A DNA stretch of 64,000 bases from Aurantiochytrium sp. KH105 (GCA_003116975.1 BGKB01000016.1:189127-253126); one strand, 5' to 3'. Positions 32,942-43,243 are shown, counted from the stretch's first letter. Numbers and translations: made by a program. Notes: generated by a model not told the origin, from the sequence alone.

Positions 32942-33808
32942 ATGGCGTCCAAGCTGACCATGACCGGCAACCTGAAGAGCGCAGAAAAAATCATCTCCAG
33001 AGCGATCACGGCCGATGCGATCAGTCGAAAAGACCTGCAAAAGGCCCGCGGCATTGTCTTTCTCTCCGCGCTCAAAGGCGCTTGGTTCTTCTCGGGAGCC
33101 CTCGGCAGGGGCTTCTTCATGAAGCGGGACGAGGAGGATGAAGACAAGTGGAGCAACCCCGTTGCTATCGCCTTGGCCCAAGGCGGTGCCGGTTTGCAAT
33201 TCGGTCTTCATAAAGAGCAGCTCATTCTGATTCTCAAGTCTCGTGCGGCGGTGCGCCGCTTCGAAAATGTCGGAAGTCTGCAAATCAGCGCAGACCTCTC
33301 CATCTCGGCTGGAACGACCGGAGGCGTGTGCAAAGGTGGCGTCGCAGTCAATCAGCGCTCCGTCTCGGGCGTGAGCGCCTTTGCAGTGTCTCGCGGCGTC
33401 TTCTTTGGTCTCTCGTTGGAGGGCGTTATTGTTGCAACCAACCCGCCCATGAACAAGAGCTTTTACGAAAATCAAAGCGCGAATCAGAGGAGCATTTTTC
33501 GCAACGAAGTCAGTCTCCCGCTCGGCAAAAAACGAAATGCAGTTCTCAAAGTGCACCACATGCTTGCCAACCTCGAGGCAGGACGTAATATCCTCGCACG
33601 CATGGACAAACTGAGGGATCAGATCGAAGGAGTCGACAAGGACGTCCCCGTCGCAACGCCAGTGCCGCAGAGTGATCACAGCAGTACAGATGACGACAGT
33701 ATCCCGAATCTTGATAATGATACTGAAGAAAAGGCTGGCTTGCTCGAGGCACCCCAGCCATCACAAACGCAGACCCCGCCACGTGTAACCTCTTTTATTT
33801 TCGAATAA
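32942..33808 (+). CDS. SYLF (Ysc84/SH3YL1-type) lipid-binding protein
   Basis: The 288-aa protein starts at ATG 32942 (MASKLTMTGNLKSAEKIISRAI). Residues about 8-225 form a SYLF/DUF500 domain: KARGIVFLSALKGAWFFSGALGRGFFMKR, WSNPVAIALAQGGAGLQFGL, ILILKSRAAVRRFE, GVSAFAVSRGVFFGLSLEGVIV. SYLF domains bind phosphoinositides; yeast Ysc84 and animal SH3YL1 act in endocytosis and actin remodelling. There is no SH3 domain here. Instead the C-terminus is a short acidic and Pro/Gln tail. A peripheral membrane role in endocytosis is inferred. It converges on the TPR gene, with about 350 bp between stops. Confidence 0.9.
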   Translation: MASKLTMTGNLKSAEKIISRAITADAISRKDLQKARGIVFLSALKGAWFFSGALGRGFFMKRDEEDEDKWSNPVAIALAQGGAGLQFGLHKEQLILILKSRAAVRRFENVGSLQISADLSISAGTTGGVCKGGVAVNQRSVSGVSAFAVSRGVFFGLSLEGVIVATNPPMNKSFYENQSANQRSIFRNEVSLPLGKKRNAVLKVHHMLANLEAGRNILARMDKLRDQIEGVDKDVPVATPVPQSDHSSTDDDSIPNLDNDTEEKAGLLEAPQPSQTQTPPRVTSFIFE

Positions 33809-34157
33809 CTGAATGAGTGAATGAATGAACAAATAAATGAATGAGCACCTGACCAAAAATGTAGTAGTACAACCTAATCAATGTTTCATGTTCATGTTTT
33901 TTTCCCGAAGCTTGGCATGTGCGGGGCCGGAAGAGAAAAAAGAAAAAAGGAAAAAGGAACAAGAACAAAGAGAGAAACGGCATAAGGCACAGCTTCTTCT
34001 TCTCCTTTTCCTCTTCTTCCCTCTCTTTCCTTCAGTCATTTCTTGTCGACCATTAAGGAAGTCCTTGTTGTTGTGATTGCTGATGCTGTTGTTGCAGTTC
34101 CTGCGCACTGACACTAACACTGACACACTGGTACTGACGCTGACTCCCCTCTGACTC
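33809..34157. other. Convergent 3' region, SYLF gene and TPR gene
   Basis: Contains an AATG-type run (33807-33840), A-rich (33934-33980) and T/C-rich tracts (33991-34035). It likely holds the 3' ends of both flanking genes. No gene seen. Confidence 0.5.
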
Positions 34158-37100
34158 TCACGACAACACACAGCACGACGTCGCTTCCTTGCTTTTCTTA
34201 GTCGCTGATACGCCATTTCTCGTCGCAAAATCTGCGCCGCTCGGCACCGGAAGATCGGGCGGTACTTCGTTCGCCACCGTAGACTGATACGCGCCGGTCA
34301 CAGTCGAGCCAGCTGTCACGCTCGTAGATGGTTCCCCACTTCCGACAGGAGTGTCAGATGCTTTGAGTGCCGCAGCATTTCCCGTGCCGTTTGCAACTGG
34401 TTCGAGAGCGCTCTTTTGTGACTGTGCATCGACAAGAGCTGACGCGTTTTGCTTATCAGGAACGACGTCCTCAGTGTCCTCTAATCTCGCGTTCTCTTCC
34501 AAGGGCGCGCGCTCCGGCACCACTTCGGTTCGGGATGTTGACTCGGCAGTTTCAGGGAGAGCTGCATTCGTAGCATTGTCCTCCTCTTCTGGCTGCTCCA
34601 ACGGTTTCTGCTCCTGATGCTTACCGTGATGCACGCCATTGCCTTGTGTATTTTCTGCACTTGATTTTTCATCGACAAGGGGCGTCGCATCATCCGACTT
34701 TGTCACACTGGCCAATGGTTCGCTTGCTTCTTGTGCTCCTGTTTCTACTTCTGCTTCAGCTTCATCTCCTTGTTCCTCTTGTTGTTTTCCGCCTTGGCCG
34801 CGATGATTTTCACCTGCGGGTGAACCGGGAGCAGCCCTAGCAGCACGGCGCTCGAGCTGTGCTAGATAGGCGCGATCCTCCTGTATCGCAACAAGATCAT
34901 CGGGATCATCCTCCTCGTAGAGTAAAATGTGCATCTCCACGACCTGTTGCATTTGAAAGACTGCATCTGCATAGCGACCCTGCATCGTGTAAACACCAGC
35001 AAGCTCTCTTTGCAATATAGCGATATTCTCTTCCACGGCATCGCCGAAATTCGTCTCGTCGGCCTCAGCACGCTGAAGTAGCGCGATACCCTCCTCAAGC
35101 AGACTCCCCGCTTTCCCGCAAAGCGTACGAGCAATCTCGTCTGAGGGGTCGGCGCACTCCTCCGCCAAAGCAAGCTGTGCCGCGGCAAGCTGATAGAGCA
35201 CGGCCGAACGATCGCTCGCATCGTCTCCGTGAAGCTGCGAGTGCATCTCCACGATGCGCTCGTTCAGCTTCATGTTTGCCTCTCGATCATCGAGCGCCCG
35301 ATAGAGTTGCGACAACATCGTGAGCATCTCTAGCCACTGCTCGTTGGGCGAATCTCCATACACTGCATTCGCGAGCTCGATGGCTTCCTCGTATACTCCT
35401 ACGGCCTCACGACGCCGATTTAGGCTCCCCAAGAGACGCCCGTACTGATCAAGCGCCAGCACCAAGTTGTCCCCACTAGTGTCGTTGCGGTAGTAAAATC
35501 TGACCATCTTCACAAAGTTGGAGCAATGCGCCACAAGTGCTTCCACGGGCTGATTTACTGCCCGAAAAAGTTGAAAGAGATGCACGAGATTGTCACGCAC
35601 ATCTCGGTGAAGTGGGCCCAAGCGCCACTGCGCGCGAGGATCGCGCTCGTGCTCGCTCAGAGCGAAAAGAAGGAGCTTGGTGGCTTCACCCAGGTACGCA
35701 ATTGTCTTGAGAGTAACCTTCTTCTCCTCATAATAGACGCTCAGTCGCGCGAGGCTCGTGGCAAGGACCTCGAAAGCCTTCGTCGTCTTTACGTTGGCCA
35801 AGAGACCGGGCAACGCGGCTTCGAACTCTGCAAGGTGCGCCTCGCGGAGTTCCACAAGCGGGCCAGCGCGCAGCCGCGCGAGCTGCAGCTGTCGATGAAC
35901 ATCTGCAACTTTATCGCGAAGCGATTTGCTCCGGTCTGCGTTGCCGCGACGCTCCTCGATATCAGCAAGCAGCTTATAGTCCTTGAGCGTCTTTGCACTC
36001 ACCATGCCGTGGCGCTTGCTGTCAAAATGGAGCGCAGCACGACAGAACGCTGCTGCTTCCTGGAGTGCCTCCGGGTTCTGTTCGACCACATGCATAAGAC
36101 AGCGCGCAAGGTTTCGAAGGTCCGTCGTGTATTCGTCATCGTTTTGCAGCATTTCAAGCACATCTGGATCATCGGTTCGAATGAGAACCTCGCCTCGCTC
36201 GCGAGTGCACAGCTCCCGCAGAGTGAGGAGCTTTTCGTAAGAATTCGCTGCATCCTGGTAACGTCCGCTGAGCCACAGCATGTGTGCGAGCTCGCGCAGG
36301 CCAAAAATCGTCTCGTCAGACTCGGTCTCTGGATACAGGTACACGGCGTGGTCCATGGCCTCCTGCACAATATCGATCACCTCGGAAGAACATTCGTCTT
36401 CTCCCGACTGTTCGCGGAGATGCTTCCCGAGCTCGGTTAGCGACGTCACAAGAGCTTTGCGACGATCGCTGTTTGGTTTCGCTTGCAACGCGCTCCTGTT
36501 CATCTCCACTGCCTCCCGAAAGGCCTCGAGTGCGCTTTCGCGGTCACCGAGATGCCACTTGCAGCGACCCATACCGAGAAGCGCATCGTCCACGAACTCT
36601 GGCAAGATTCGTCGGCTCATTTCAAGGCACCTTTCGTAGGTTGTCCTTGCTCGAGTGTATTCACCAGCGTTTTCGAGATGCTTTGAGAGCTGGCACAGAT
36701 TTGCGGCCGTGGTCTGGTCATAATCCATTTGTCCCTGGAAAGTCGCGTGCTCTTTGAGCAGAAAATCACAGATTTCGATTGCGAACGTGACCATTCCCTC
36801 GTCCTTAAAAGCGGCAGTGATCTCGTACATGCACAAAGCTTGCTGCCGCAGCATGTTGCGCAAGCTCAAGTCACCCTCCTTGCGCGGTCGCGCGTTCGCA
36901 AAGGGGTCCTCGTATGTGCGCTCGATCTGTCGTTGTTTGTCCATCAAGATTGACAAGGCTTCGCCAGCAGCCCATCTACACACCGCCACCTTGAGGTGCT
37001 GGTCAACAAGATCAAATTCAGCAATCCCTGCGTCATGCGTAAGGGAGGACGTTCCCTCGCTTGCAGCGCGTGCATCTCGTGCCGCAGCGCCCCAGGATTC

Positions 37101-37880
37101 AAAGGCTAATAAAAGCTGTTCCCCGTCGGCTGCTGACGCGCTTTCGCTCATGGTGCTGCAAATGGCGAGCTTCAAGATCGCAAGCACGCTGTGTGGCTTG
37201 GTCTCCAGGTCTCGGAGAAACTGTCGCCGATCGCTGGCAAAAAGCGCAATTGAAAGACGATGGTCGGTGCAAAGGATTTCCCAGAGGCACCATGACCTGC
37301 GTAGAATAGACGAAGCAGGGTCAATCTCGTCAAATGACAAGTCTTCGTCTTGGTCTATAAAGGCATTGCCGTTGAATCGTCTTGCTTGATGTTGCAATGA
37401 GGGCATGGGCATTGCCACAATCGTTTCCCCAATGGACTCAATAAGCTTTTGTGTTTCCTCGATGCGTTCCCGGGCTGCATCAGGGTCTTCAAAGGCATCC
37501 TGCAATGTGTGCTGGTTCACGCACAAAATGTCAATCCAAACAAAGGTCTCGTCCATGCGGACGTCAGGGTACTCTTGAAAGTATTCCTGAACCGCCATGA
37601 TCGTGTCAAAGAAGCGCTGTGACCAAGCGTGGCAGAGATAAAGGCTCGCGGGCCCAACGTTGTGCCGGTGTTCTTCCTCCTCTGCCAGCATGTCGATAAA
37701 GGCGCACCGTCTCGCGCTGGTGTTTTTTCGCACGGCTTCACAAATTTCTGCCGTCGAATAGTTCATGTAGTACATGCTCACCCATTCCAGCAGAAACTCC
37801 ATGCTCACGCCCATAACTACATCTTCGGCTTCCTGCGCGCCATGCTCAGCCCCGCTGGCCTCTGCCATCGCCATTGCCAT
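34158..37880 (-). CDS. HET/TIR-like plus TPR protein ending in a CaaX box
   Basis: A 1,240-aa single-exon product. Residues about 78-230 hold LYLCHAWSQRFFDTIMAV, then FVWIDILCVNQH and SSILRRSWCLWEILCTD. This pattern recurs in protist TPR proteins and is distantly like HET/TIR domains (family link inferred). From about 370 to 1010 come helical repeats with TPR spacing (ANLCQLSKHLENAGEYTRARTTYERCL; LAGVYTMQGRYADAVFQMQQVVEM). About 1010-1225 is an acidic, Gln/Ser-rich tail. The protein ends KKSKEATSCCVLS: Cys1237-VLS is a CaaX box of the farnesylated Ras type, with an adjacent Cys that could be palmitoylated. I infer a membrane-anchored scaffold or sensor. It is divergent from the MORN gene over 488 bp. 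Confidence 0.82.
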   Translation of the reverse strand: MAMAMAEASGAEHGAQEAEDVVMGVSMEFLLEWVSMYYMNYSTAEICEAVRKNTSARRCAFIDMLAEEEEHRHNVGPASLYLCHAWSQRFFDTIMAVQEYFQEYPDVRMDETFVWIDILCVNQHTLQDAFEDPDAARERIEETQKLIESIGETIVAMPMPSLQHQARRFNGNAFIDQDEDLSFDEIDPASSILRRSWCLWEILCTDHRLSIALFASDRRQFLRDLETKPHSVLAILKLAICSTMSESASAADGEQLLLAFESWGAAARDARAASEGTSSLTHDAGIAEFDLVDQHLKVAVCRWAAGEALSILMDKQRQIERTYEDPFANARPRKEGDLSLRNMLRQQALCMYEITAAFKDEGMVTFAIEICDFLLKEHATFQGQMDYDQTTAANLCQLSKHLENAGEYTRARTTYERCLEMSRRILPEFVDDALLGMGRCKWHLGDRESALEAFREAVEMNRSALQAKPNSDRRKALVTSLTELGKHLREQSGEDECSSEVIDIVQEAMDHAVYLYPETESDETIFGLRELAHMLWLSGRYQDAANSYEKLLTLRELCTRERGEVLIRTDDPDVLEMLQNDDEYTTDLRNLARCLMHVVEQNPEALQEAAAFCRAALHFDSKRHGMVSAKTLKDYKLLADIEERRGNADRSKSLRDKVADVHRQLQLARLRAGPLVELREAHLAEFEAALPGLLANVKTTKAFEVLATSLARLSVYYEEKKVTLKTIAYLGEATKLLLFALSEHERDPRAQWRLGPLHRDVRDNLVHLFQLFRAVNQPVEALVAHCSNFVKMVRFYYRNDTSGDNLVLALDQYGRLLGSLNRRREAVGVYEEAIELANAVYGDSPNEQWLEMLTMLSQLYRALDDREANMKLNERIVEMHSQLHGDDASDRSAVLYQLAAAQLALAEECADPSDEIARTLCGKAGSLLEEGIALLQRAEADETNFGDAVEENIAILQRELAGVYTMQGRYADAVFQMQQVVEMHILLYEEDDPDDLVAIQEDRAYLAQLERRAARAAPGSPAGENHRGQGGKQQEEQGDEAEAEVETGAQEASEPLASVTKSDDATPLVDEKSSAENTQGNGVHHGKHQEQKPLEQPEEEDNATNAALPETAESTSRTEVVPERAPLEENARLEDTEDVVPDKQNASALVDAQSQKSALEPVANGTGNAAALKASDTPVGSGEPSTSVTAGSTVTGAYQSTVANEVPPDLPVPSGADFATRNGVSATKKSKEATSCCVLS

Positions 37881-38368
37881 CGTCGCCGTCGCGCTGCGTC
37901 GCGTCGCGTCGCGTCGCGTTTGTGTAGCGCCGCGTCGAAATCGCCGCGCTTTTCGTGCGGCCTCGATGCCCGATGGCGGCGGCTGACGGCACAGCGCTCA
38001 AGTGGGCGCGGGGAGCGGGGCCAAGCGTCCGGCCCGGGTCCCGCAGGCTCCGTCGCGCCGCCGAGGCTCCCGCGCCGCGCGTGCCGAGCCCGTTCGGGTT
38101 GTGTTCGAGCCTCCCTCGCGCCTGCACGGTCGCTGTCAGTTCGAGTCTGCCTGGCTGAAAGCGCGTGCACAAGTGGGATATGCGCGCGCCGCAAGTGGGG
38201 TATGCGCGCCGCAAGTCAGCTATAGGCCCCGCGCAAGGGCGGCCCCGCACAATCGACAAAACCCCAAGCAAGAGAAGCAGAGAAAAACCAGAAGCAAGAG
38301 CACGAGACTCTGCGACGGGGGAGGCACGCGGGCCGAGCTGCTGCGCTGCGACTGACTGCACGCGACGC
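37881..38368. promoter_or_regulatory. Bidirectional promoter region with three copies of a 16-bp motif
   Basis: The 488 bp lie between two divergent starts (TPR protein on minus, MORN protein on plus). Copies of the motif CAAGTGSGSWATGCGC occur at 38170-38185 (caagtgggatatgcgc), 38192-38207 (caagtggggtatgcgc) and, degenerate, 38212-38227 (caagtcagctataggc), spaced 20-22 bp. The same motif clusters at 43566-43652 and 52183-52220. Regulatory function is inferred from position and recurrence. Confidence 0.6.
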
Positions 38369-40336
38369 ATGGAGAAGGCAGAGACCGCGGAAGAATGCGC
38401 GGAGGCACCTGCCGCCAGACGCACAGAGGACCAGGAGCTGCGACACCATGAGGGCGTCGATGACGATGCGCTAAGGGTCGACGACCAGAACGACGACGAC
38501 CAGAACGGCAACGAGGAGGGCGGCGGCGCAAAATCTCTGGGTGGAGAGACGTTGCAAAAGGTGAAGGAAGAGGCTTGGAAAGAAGAAGGAGATAATGATA
38601 ATGTGAAGCGAGAGCAAAGCCTGCAGATGAAAGCGACCTCGGAGCAAATCCGCAAAGTTTCGAACGAGGGGAACCTTGACGCCCAGACACCTGTGAAGAA
38701 AAAGGCCACAGGAAATGATGATGGTAACGACGATCTGTTGGACGATACCTTATTATTAAACCGCTTGCACGAAGCGCGGAACGGCGCAAAAGGGAATCCC
38801 CGGGAAACTCTGCCTCGAGCGCGAAGTGTCGACGCCAAGGAGACTGCACTCGATACTGTTCGCCACAAAAGCCAGCAGGATGAACTCGGAGCCCTCGAGA
38901 CAACGCCAGACAAGAAGCAGTCACACTCTGGCCGACGAAGGTCCAAGAGCGAAGTGCAACAATCATGGCGCGCGCGTAGAAAGTCTGGTAGTGGTAGTGG
39001 TAGAAAATTAAAGAAAGCCGCAAGCAAGGGCGAGCTGCGCGAGGTAGACGGAAAGTCCTTTGAAGGAATATGGGAAGGTGACCGAATTGTAGGCGTCGGC
39101 CTTATGCTCGACAAACATGGCGAATACGAGGGCGAATTTAACGACGCGCTAGCGAGCGAAGGAAAGGGCACCAAGTCTTTTACAAATGGGGACTGGCACA
39201 CGGGCATGTATGAAGGAGGCGTCTTTCATGGCCCGGGAACCTATGTCTATCGGAATGGAGATCGATTTGACGGTGTCTTTGCTCATAATCAGCTCGCCTC
39301 GGGCATCTTTCGTTGGATTGAGGGTCACGTGTACGCTGGCGCCTTTCGTGACGGCGTTCCCGACGGCGAGGGCTCAAAACGGCTCGCTGACGGAAGGCAG
39401 TACAAAGGCGCTTGGCGGGCGGGCAAGGCGCATGGTTGGGGCGTGCGCACCTATCCGAACGGCGACTGTCATGAGGGCATGTATCAAAACGACAAGCGGC
39501 ACGGCTTTGGTCGCTACCGCTGGCATGACGGCGAGCAAGTTGATGGTTTTTGGGTCGACGGTGTCCTGCAGGGACGCGCGCGCCGCGTGTTAGCCAATGG
39601 AGATGTGGTGCATTGCAACGCGCGAGACAATCGCTTTGCAGGTCTCGGCGTGCGCCGCTCCACAGGCTATCGTTTGGGCTGTTATGTCGGATATCTCGAT
39701 GAGGAAGGCCTACCCAAGGGTCTTGGCTGCGCCAACGAAATCTTTCAGCGCTCACAGCGCTTGCTCGGTCCCTTTGGAAGTGCCCGAACTGTCACTGGAT
39801 TTGGCATCAAAGACTTTGCACCAAATACCTTTTATGCTGGTGACATGGTCAATAGTATTCCGCATGGACTCGGTATTTTCCAATGGCAGGACAAGACGAT
39901 CCATCGCGGCCGCTGGCGGTTCGGGAAGCAGCATGGCTTTGGAAGAACAGAGTATTTTGTCAACAGCAATCGAACCGTGTGTGTCCAAGGTACTTGGAAC
40001 AACGGTTCTTTGGATGGCGAGTGCATTGCAGAGGTCGTGACGAGTGACGGCAAGATGTGGCACTTTGCCTCACGATGGATTTTAGGAGAAAAGGTTTCAT
40101 CTTCTCCACGCCGTGAGGTTTTCAAGTCACTCTTGCATTCTCCAATGGTGCAGACGATACAAGCTCACGGTCAAGCCGAAAGCGCTGCGCAAGATTCGTT
40201 GGACGTGGAGCCAAACGCAGCTCCACAATTTCCGGACGATACCTTGGCTCATGCCATGGTGCCCAATTTCGATCCCTTTGGACTTATGCCGGATATAAAT
40301 CCTGTGCTGCAGCTTCTTCTTGATGATTTGTTTTGA
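38369..40336 (+). CDS. MORN-repeat protein
   Basis: A 655-aa product from ATG 38369; the frame is open back to 38165, but the earlier part overlaps the promoter motifs. The first about 210 residues are charged and low-complexity. From about 230 there are MORN repeats of about 23 residues, for example YEGEFNDALASEGKGTKSF, HTGMYEGGVFHGPGTYVY, YKGAWRAGKAHGWGVRTY and HEGMYQNDKRHGFGRYRW. Further weaker copies reach about residue 570 (HGLGIFQW, HRGRWRFGKQHGFGRTEY). MORN arrays act as membrane-associated or cytoskeletal scaffolds; no kinase or other catalytic domain is attached. The C-terminus is short and acidic/hydrophobic. The partner is unknown. Confidence 0.88.
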   Translation: MEKAETAEECAEAPAARRTEDQELRHHEGVDDDALRVDDQNDDDQNGNEEGGGAKSLGGETLQKVKEEAWKEEGDNDNVKREQSLQMKATSEQIRKVSNEGNLDAQTPVKKKATGNDDGNDDLLDDTLLLNRLHEARNGAKGNPRETLPRARSVDAKETALDTVRHKSQQDELGALETTPDKKQSHSGRRRSKSEVQQSWRARRKSGSGSGRKLKKAASKGELREVDGKSFEGIWEGDRIVGVGLMLDKHGEYEGEFNDALASEGKGTKSFTNGDWHTGMYEGGVFHGPGTYVYRNGDRFDGVFAHNQLASGIFRWIEGHVYAGAFRDGVPDGEGSKRLADGRQYKGAWRAGKAHGWGVRTYPNGDCHEGMYQNDKRHGFGRYRWHDGEQVDGFWVDGVLQGRARRVLANGDVVHCNARDNRFAGLGVRRSTGYRLGCYVGYLDEEGLPKGLGCANEIFQRSQRLLGPFGSARTVTGFGIKDFAPNTFYAGDMVNSIPHGLGIFQWQDKTIHRGRWRFGKQHGFGRTEYFVNSNRTVCVQGTWNNGSLDGECIAEVVTSDGKMWHFASRWILGEKVSSSPRREVFKSLLHSPMVQTIQAHGQAESAAQDSLDVEPNAAPQFPDDTLAHAMVPNFDPFGLMPDINPVLQLLLDDLF

Positions 40337-40666
40337 GTAATTTGGATCACAGGCAAATCATTGATTCGACATGAAATGTAAATTGTGTACGTGGATGTGT
40401 GTGTGCTGAACCACTGTAACACTGACCATATTTTTTGAAACGATTTCTTTGTTCTATGTGTATTGGTTTCATCGCGCCGCAGTGATGCAATCAGAGCGCG
40501 CGCTCGATCGAGCAGCAAGACCGTGGACACCAAGAGAAGTGGAGGGTTTTGTCAACATCGCGAGCTCGACGTCGGACAAGCCAGAGCAAGCAAGTAAGCA
40601 AGCGAGTCCGCTTTGCTCTCACTCGCCACCATCAGCCCCTGCTCTGGCAAAGTACAAATAGTTGGC
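40337..40666. other. Convergent 3' region, MORN gene and carboxypeptidase gene
   Basis: A 330-bp gap between two facing stops. It is relatively A/T-rich (tttgaaacgatttctttg near 40433) with a GCAAGCAA stretch near 40588-40600. No gene seen. Confidence 0.5.
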
Positions 40667-43243
40667 TTATTCGCCCTTGAAACGACTTCGTCGTCGCCGC
40701 GACACAATGAGTGCGCCGCCAAAGGCCCCGACTGTGAGAAGAGCAACGCCAGCCATGCGCACATACTTGCCAGAATCGCCGTCGCGAATAGCTTCGATCT
40801 CACGGCGGAGATTCGGGTCCATGTCGTGTCGCATCTTGCGATAGTTTTCAAGGCGCTCACGGCGCTCCTCCTCGGTATACTTTGGCAAAGCGCCCGCGCT
40901 TTCCGTCCTCGGCAAGCGTCGCGTGCTGCTACGCACATTCGAAGCCACTTCATGGCCAGTCTCTTCGAGGCCATTGTCTTCATCTCCTCGGGCACCGCCA
41001 AGTTGTAATTTGCTGCCATGCTTATAATGGTCGTCTCCATCCTTCTCCTCTTCATCATCACCATCGTCAGCGCCGAGGAGGGCGTTAGCCTCCTCGTCAA
41101 GCCTTTGTTCAAAGTCTGGCGAGTCGACATCCTCGTCGTCGTCGCCGTCTTCTGGCGCATCTACGTCTCCCGTGTCCTCGCCGTTGTACTCGGATTGCGC
41201 GATTTGGGGGTCTCTTTTGCCGTCATCTTTGCTTTCTTTGGCGTTTTTCGTGATCTCGGCAAACAGGTTTTCGAACTCGGCGTCCGTGTCGTCGTCGCTT
41301 TCCTCATTCGTGTTCACCTCTTCATTGTCTTCGTCATCATCGTCACCGACACTTTCGTCGTTATTGTCGTTGTCCTGATCATCATCATCATCATCATTGT
41401 CATCATCGTCGTCATTGCTATTGTCAGACGAGTCCTCGTCGTCATCTGTGCCATGCTCGCTCTCGATGTTGCCCTTATTCTCATCCTCGTCGCTTGTATC
41501 CAAGGTAAAATCTCCACCTTCGCGAACGTCGCCATACTGACCCTGGTCGTCATTGCTGCGATCCTCACTCTGCTCGCCTACTTCTGAGATTGTGTCATCG
41601 TTGATATCTGCAATGACATCATCGAGCTCGAGATTACTCTCAGTGTCGACACTGGCGTCAGCTTTGTCATTCTCTTCGACGATGATACCTGCTTTTGCTT
41701 CTGCATCGGGGGCATCATCTGCGTATTCAGTTGACGTTGAACTTGTGTCGTCCATGTCGATCTGGGTATCGTCCGCGTTCGTCTTCGTTTCAGCGGCCGG
41801 AAGAGGTGGCTTAGACTCAGGCTTTGGCTCTGGTGCTGGCGTCGACTTGGCCTTGGCCTTGGACTTGATGGACGGGTCATCAAAGGCTGCAAGAAGATCG
41901 TCGAGACTCATGTCGCCAGGTTCAACATTATCCTGCGCGTCCGTTTCGTCAGCAGCGACGCTCGAGCCTCTGAGTGCCGTTGCGATGGCATCAACAGAAG
42001 CGCTCTTCGAACCGCCACCAGGGCTGCTCGAGCCAATCAAAGAATCTGTCGCAGCCAAAAGACTTGCAGCCTCGGACGGTGAAAGACTTTCAACTGACTC
42101 CCCGACGGTGTCTGAGATAGCAGAGAGAACGACTGCTTGTTTGTTGGCAAAGAGCTCGGCCATTTTCCAAAATCCGGCTTGGAGCTCTTTAGCAATGGGG
42201 ATGATTTGGTCCTCGGGGACTTCAAAGATGTCCTTTAGGAGTTTGGTCTTGTTTCCGCGCGTTTCGACAATGAAGACGTTCGGGATGCCCGCCTCCGCGT
42301 AAATCCAGTCGGCGCCGATGCCCGTATTTGACGCCGAAAACTCCTTTTCGCGCGGACGCCACTTGTAGCGAATTTTGTTCACGGCCTTCATCGAGGTGGC
42401 AATCGCCTTGCAGTTGTCAAGATTCTGCGATTGCAAGAGCTCAGATTCGCCATTGTAGTAAAAGGGGGGCAAAATAGCCCCAGAACAGCAGTGTACGTCA
42501 AAAAAGGCGTTAATTTGCTTGGAGCGCCCCTTGTGCAGCAGCCAGTCCCGGACGGCCTTGATTTCAGGCTCACTGAAAGGGTGCTTCCCTTGGTACACCT
42601 CGGTGGTTGCCTTGTCATTGCCGAAACCCCACGACCGGTCCTTGACGCCCCAATTGCGGTTGAGGTCGATACCATGCACGCCTCGCTCGCACTTGGAGCA
42701 CAGATTGCGTCGGTTCTTGCGCCATTGCCGCGCCTGCTCATTTTTCGATGCTGGGATGCGGGTGAACTCGTAGCCGTCAGGGTTCAGCACGGGCAGGAAG
42801 TGTACTTGCGTATTCGCGAGCAAGTCAACGCAGCGCTCCTCGCCCTCTTCGTGACACTTGAGGAGCTGCCACGCCGTGTACAGCGTAGCGTATGGCGTGA
42901 TCCACTCGCGGCCGTGCATGGTCGCCATGAGCATAAGCTGATATTTGGGCTCTGAAGTGCCAATACTCATGAGTGTCAGCTTCCGCTTCTCTGCGCTCTT
43001 GCCGATGGTGCTCATGGAGATCAATTTCGTCGATTTGTACTGCTTGTACAAGGCATCCATGAATTTTTCCAAGTCCTTGAAGGGTGCCCAGTGCTGGAAA
43101 AAGGCGTCCGACAGTTCTATGCCCGAGCTAGAGCTCTTCCTGCGCCGCGATGACGCTGCTGTCACCGGCGTTGGTTCGTTGCCCAGCATGACCACCACGA
43201 GCACCACCAGGACCGTCACCGCGGTCCTCAGCAGGCGCGCCAT
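40667..43243 (-). CDS. M14 zinc carboxypeptidase with acidic stalk and C-terminal anchor
   Basis: An 858-aa product from ATG 43243, which opens directly into a signal peptide (MARLLRTAVTVLVVLVVVML); a longer frame begins at 43282. The catalytic domain (about 40-365) has the M14 set: HGRE zinc motif (H110, E113), HGIDLNRNW, third ligand in FFDVHCCSG (H251), and catalytic E327 in FIVETRG. Their spacing resembles carboxypeptidase A/B. It should remove C-terminal residues from secreted or luminal proteins. A long Asp/Glu/Ser/Asn-rich region (about 400-790) follows, then a membrane segment MAGVALLTVGAFGGALIV and an Arg-rich cytosolic tail (RRRRSRFKGE). It is a type I membrane protein. The head-to-head neighbour is an inactive-looking paralogue. 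Confidence 0.92.
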   Translation of the reverse strand: MARLLRTAVTVLVVLVVVMLGNEPTPVTAASSRRRKSSSSGIELSDAFFQHWAPFKDLEKFMDALYKQYKSTKLISMSTIGKSAEKRKLTLMSIGTSEPKYQLMLMATMHGREWITPYATLYTAWQLLKCHEEGEERCVDLLANTQVHFLPVLNPDGYEFTRIPASKNEQARQWRKNRRNLCSKCERGVHGIDLNRNWGVKDRSWGFGNDKATTEVYQGKHPFSEPEIKAVRDWLLHKGRSKQINAFFDVHCCSGAILPPFYYNGESELLQSQNLDNCKAIATSMKAVNKIRYKWRPREKEFSASNTGIGADWIYAEAGIPNVFIVETRGNKTKLLKDIFEVPEDQIIPIAKELQAGFWKMAELFANKQAVVLSAISDTVGESVESLSPSEAASLLAATDSLIGSSSPGGGSKSASVDAIATALRGSSVAADETDAQDNVEPGDMSLDDLLAAFDDPSIKSKAKAKSTPAPEPKPESKPPLPAAETKTNADDTQIDMDDTSSTSTEYADDAPDAEAKAGIIVEENDKADASVDTESNLELDDVIADINDDTISEVGEQSEDRSNDDQGQYGDVREGGDFTLDTSDEDENKGNIESEHGTDDDEDSSDNSNDDDDDNDDDDDDQDNDNNDESVGDDDDEDNEEVNTNEESDDDTDAEFENLFAEITKNAKESKDDGKRDPQIAQSEYNGEDTGDVDAPEDGDDDEDVDSPDFEQRLDEEANALLGADDGDDEEEKDGDDHYKHGSKLQLGGARGDEDNGLEETGHEVASNVRSSTRRLPRTESAGALPKYTEEERRERLENYRKMRHDMDPNLRREIEAIRDGDSGKYVRMAGVALLTVGAFGGALIVSRRRRSRFKGE

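Noticed and set aside
41018-41587. 189-aa plus-strand ORF that looks like a multi-pass hydrophobic protein
   Set aside because: It is the antisense of Asp/Glu codons (GAT/GAC/GAA read as ATC/GTC/TTC) in the acidic stalk of the carboxypeptidase.
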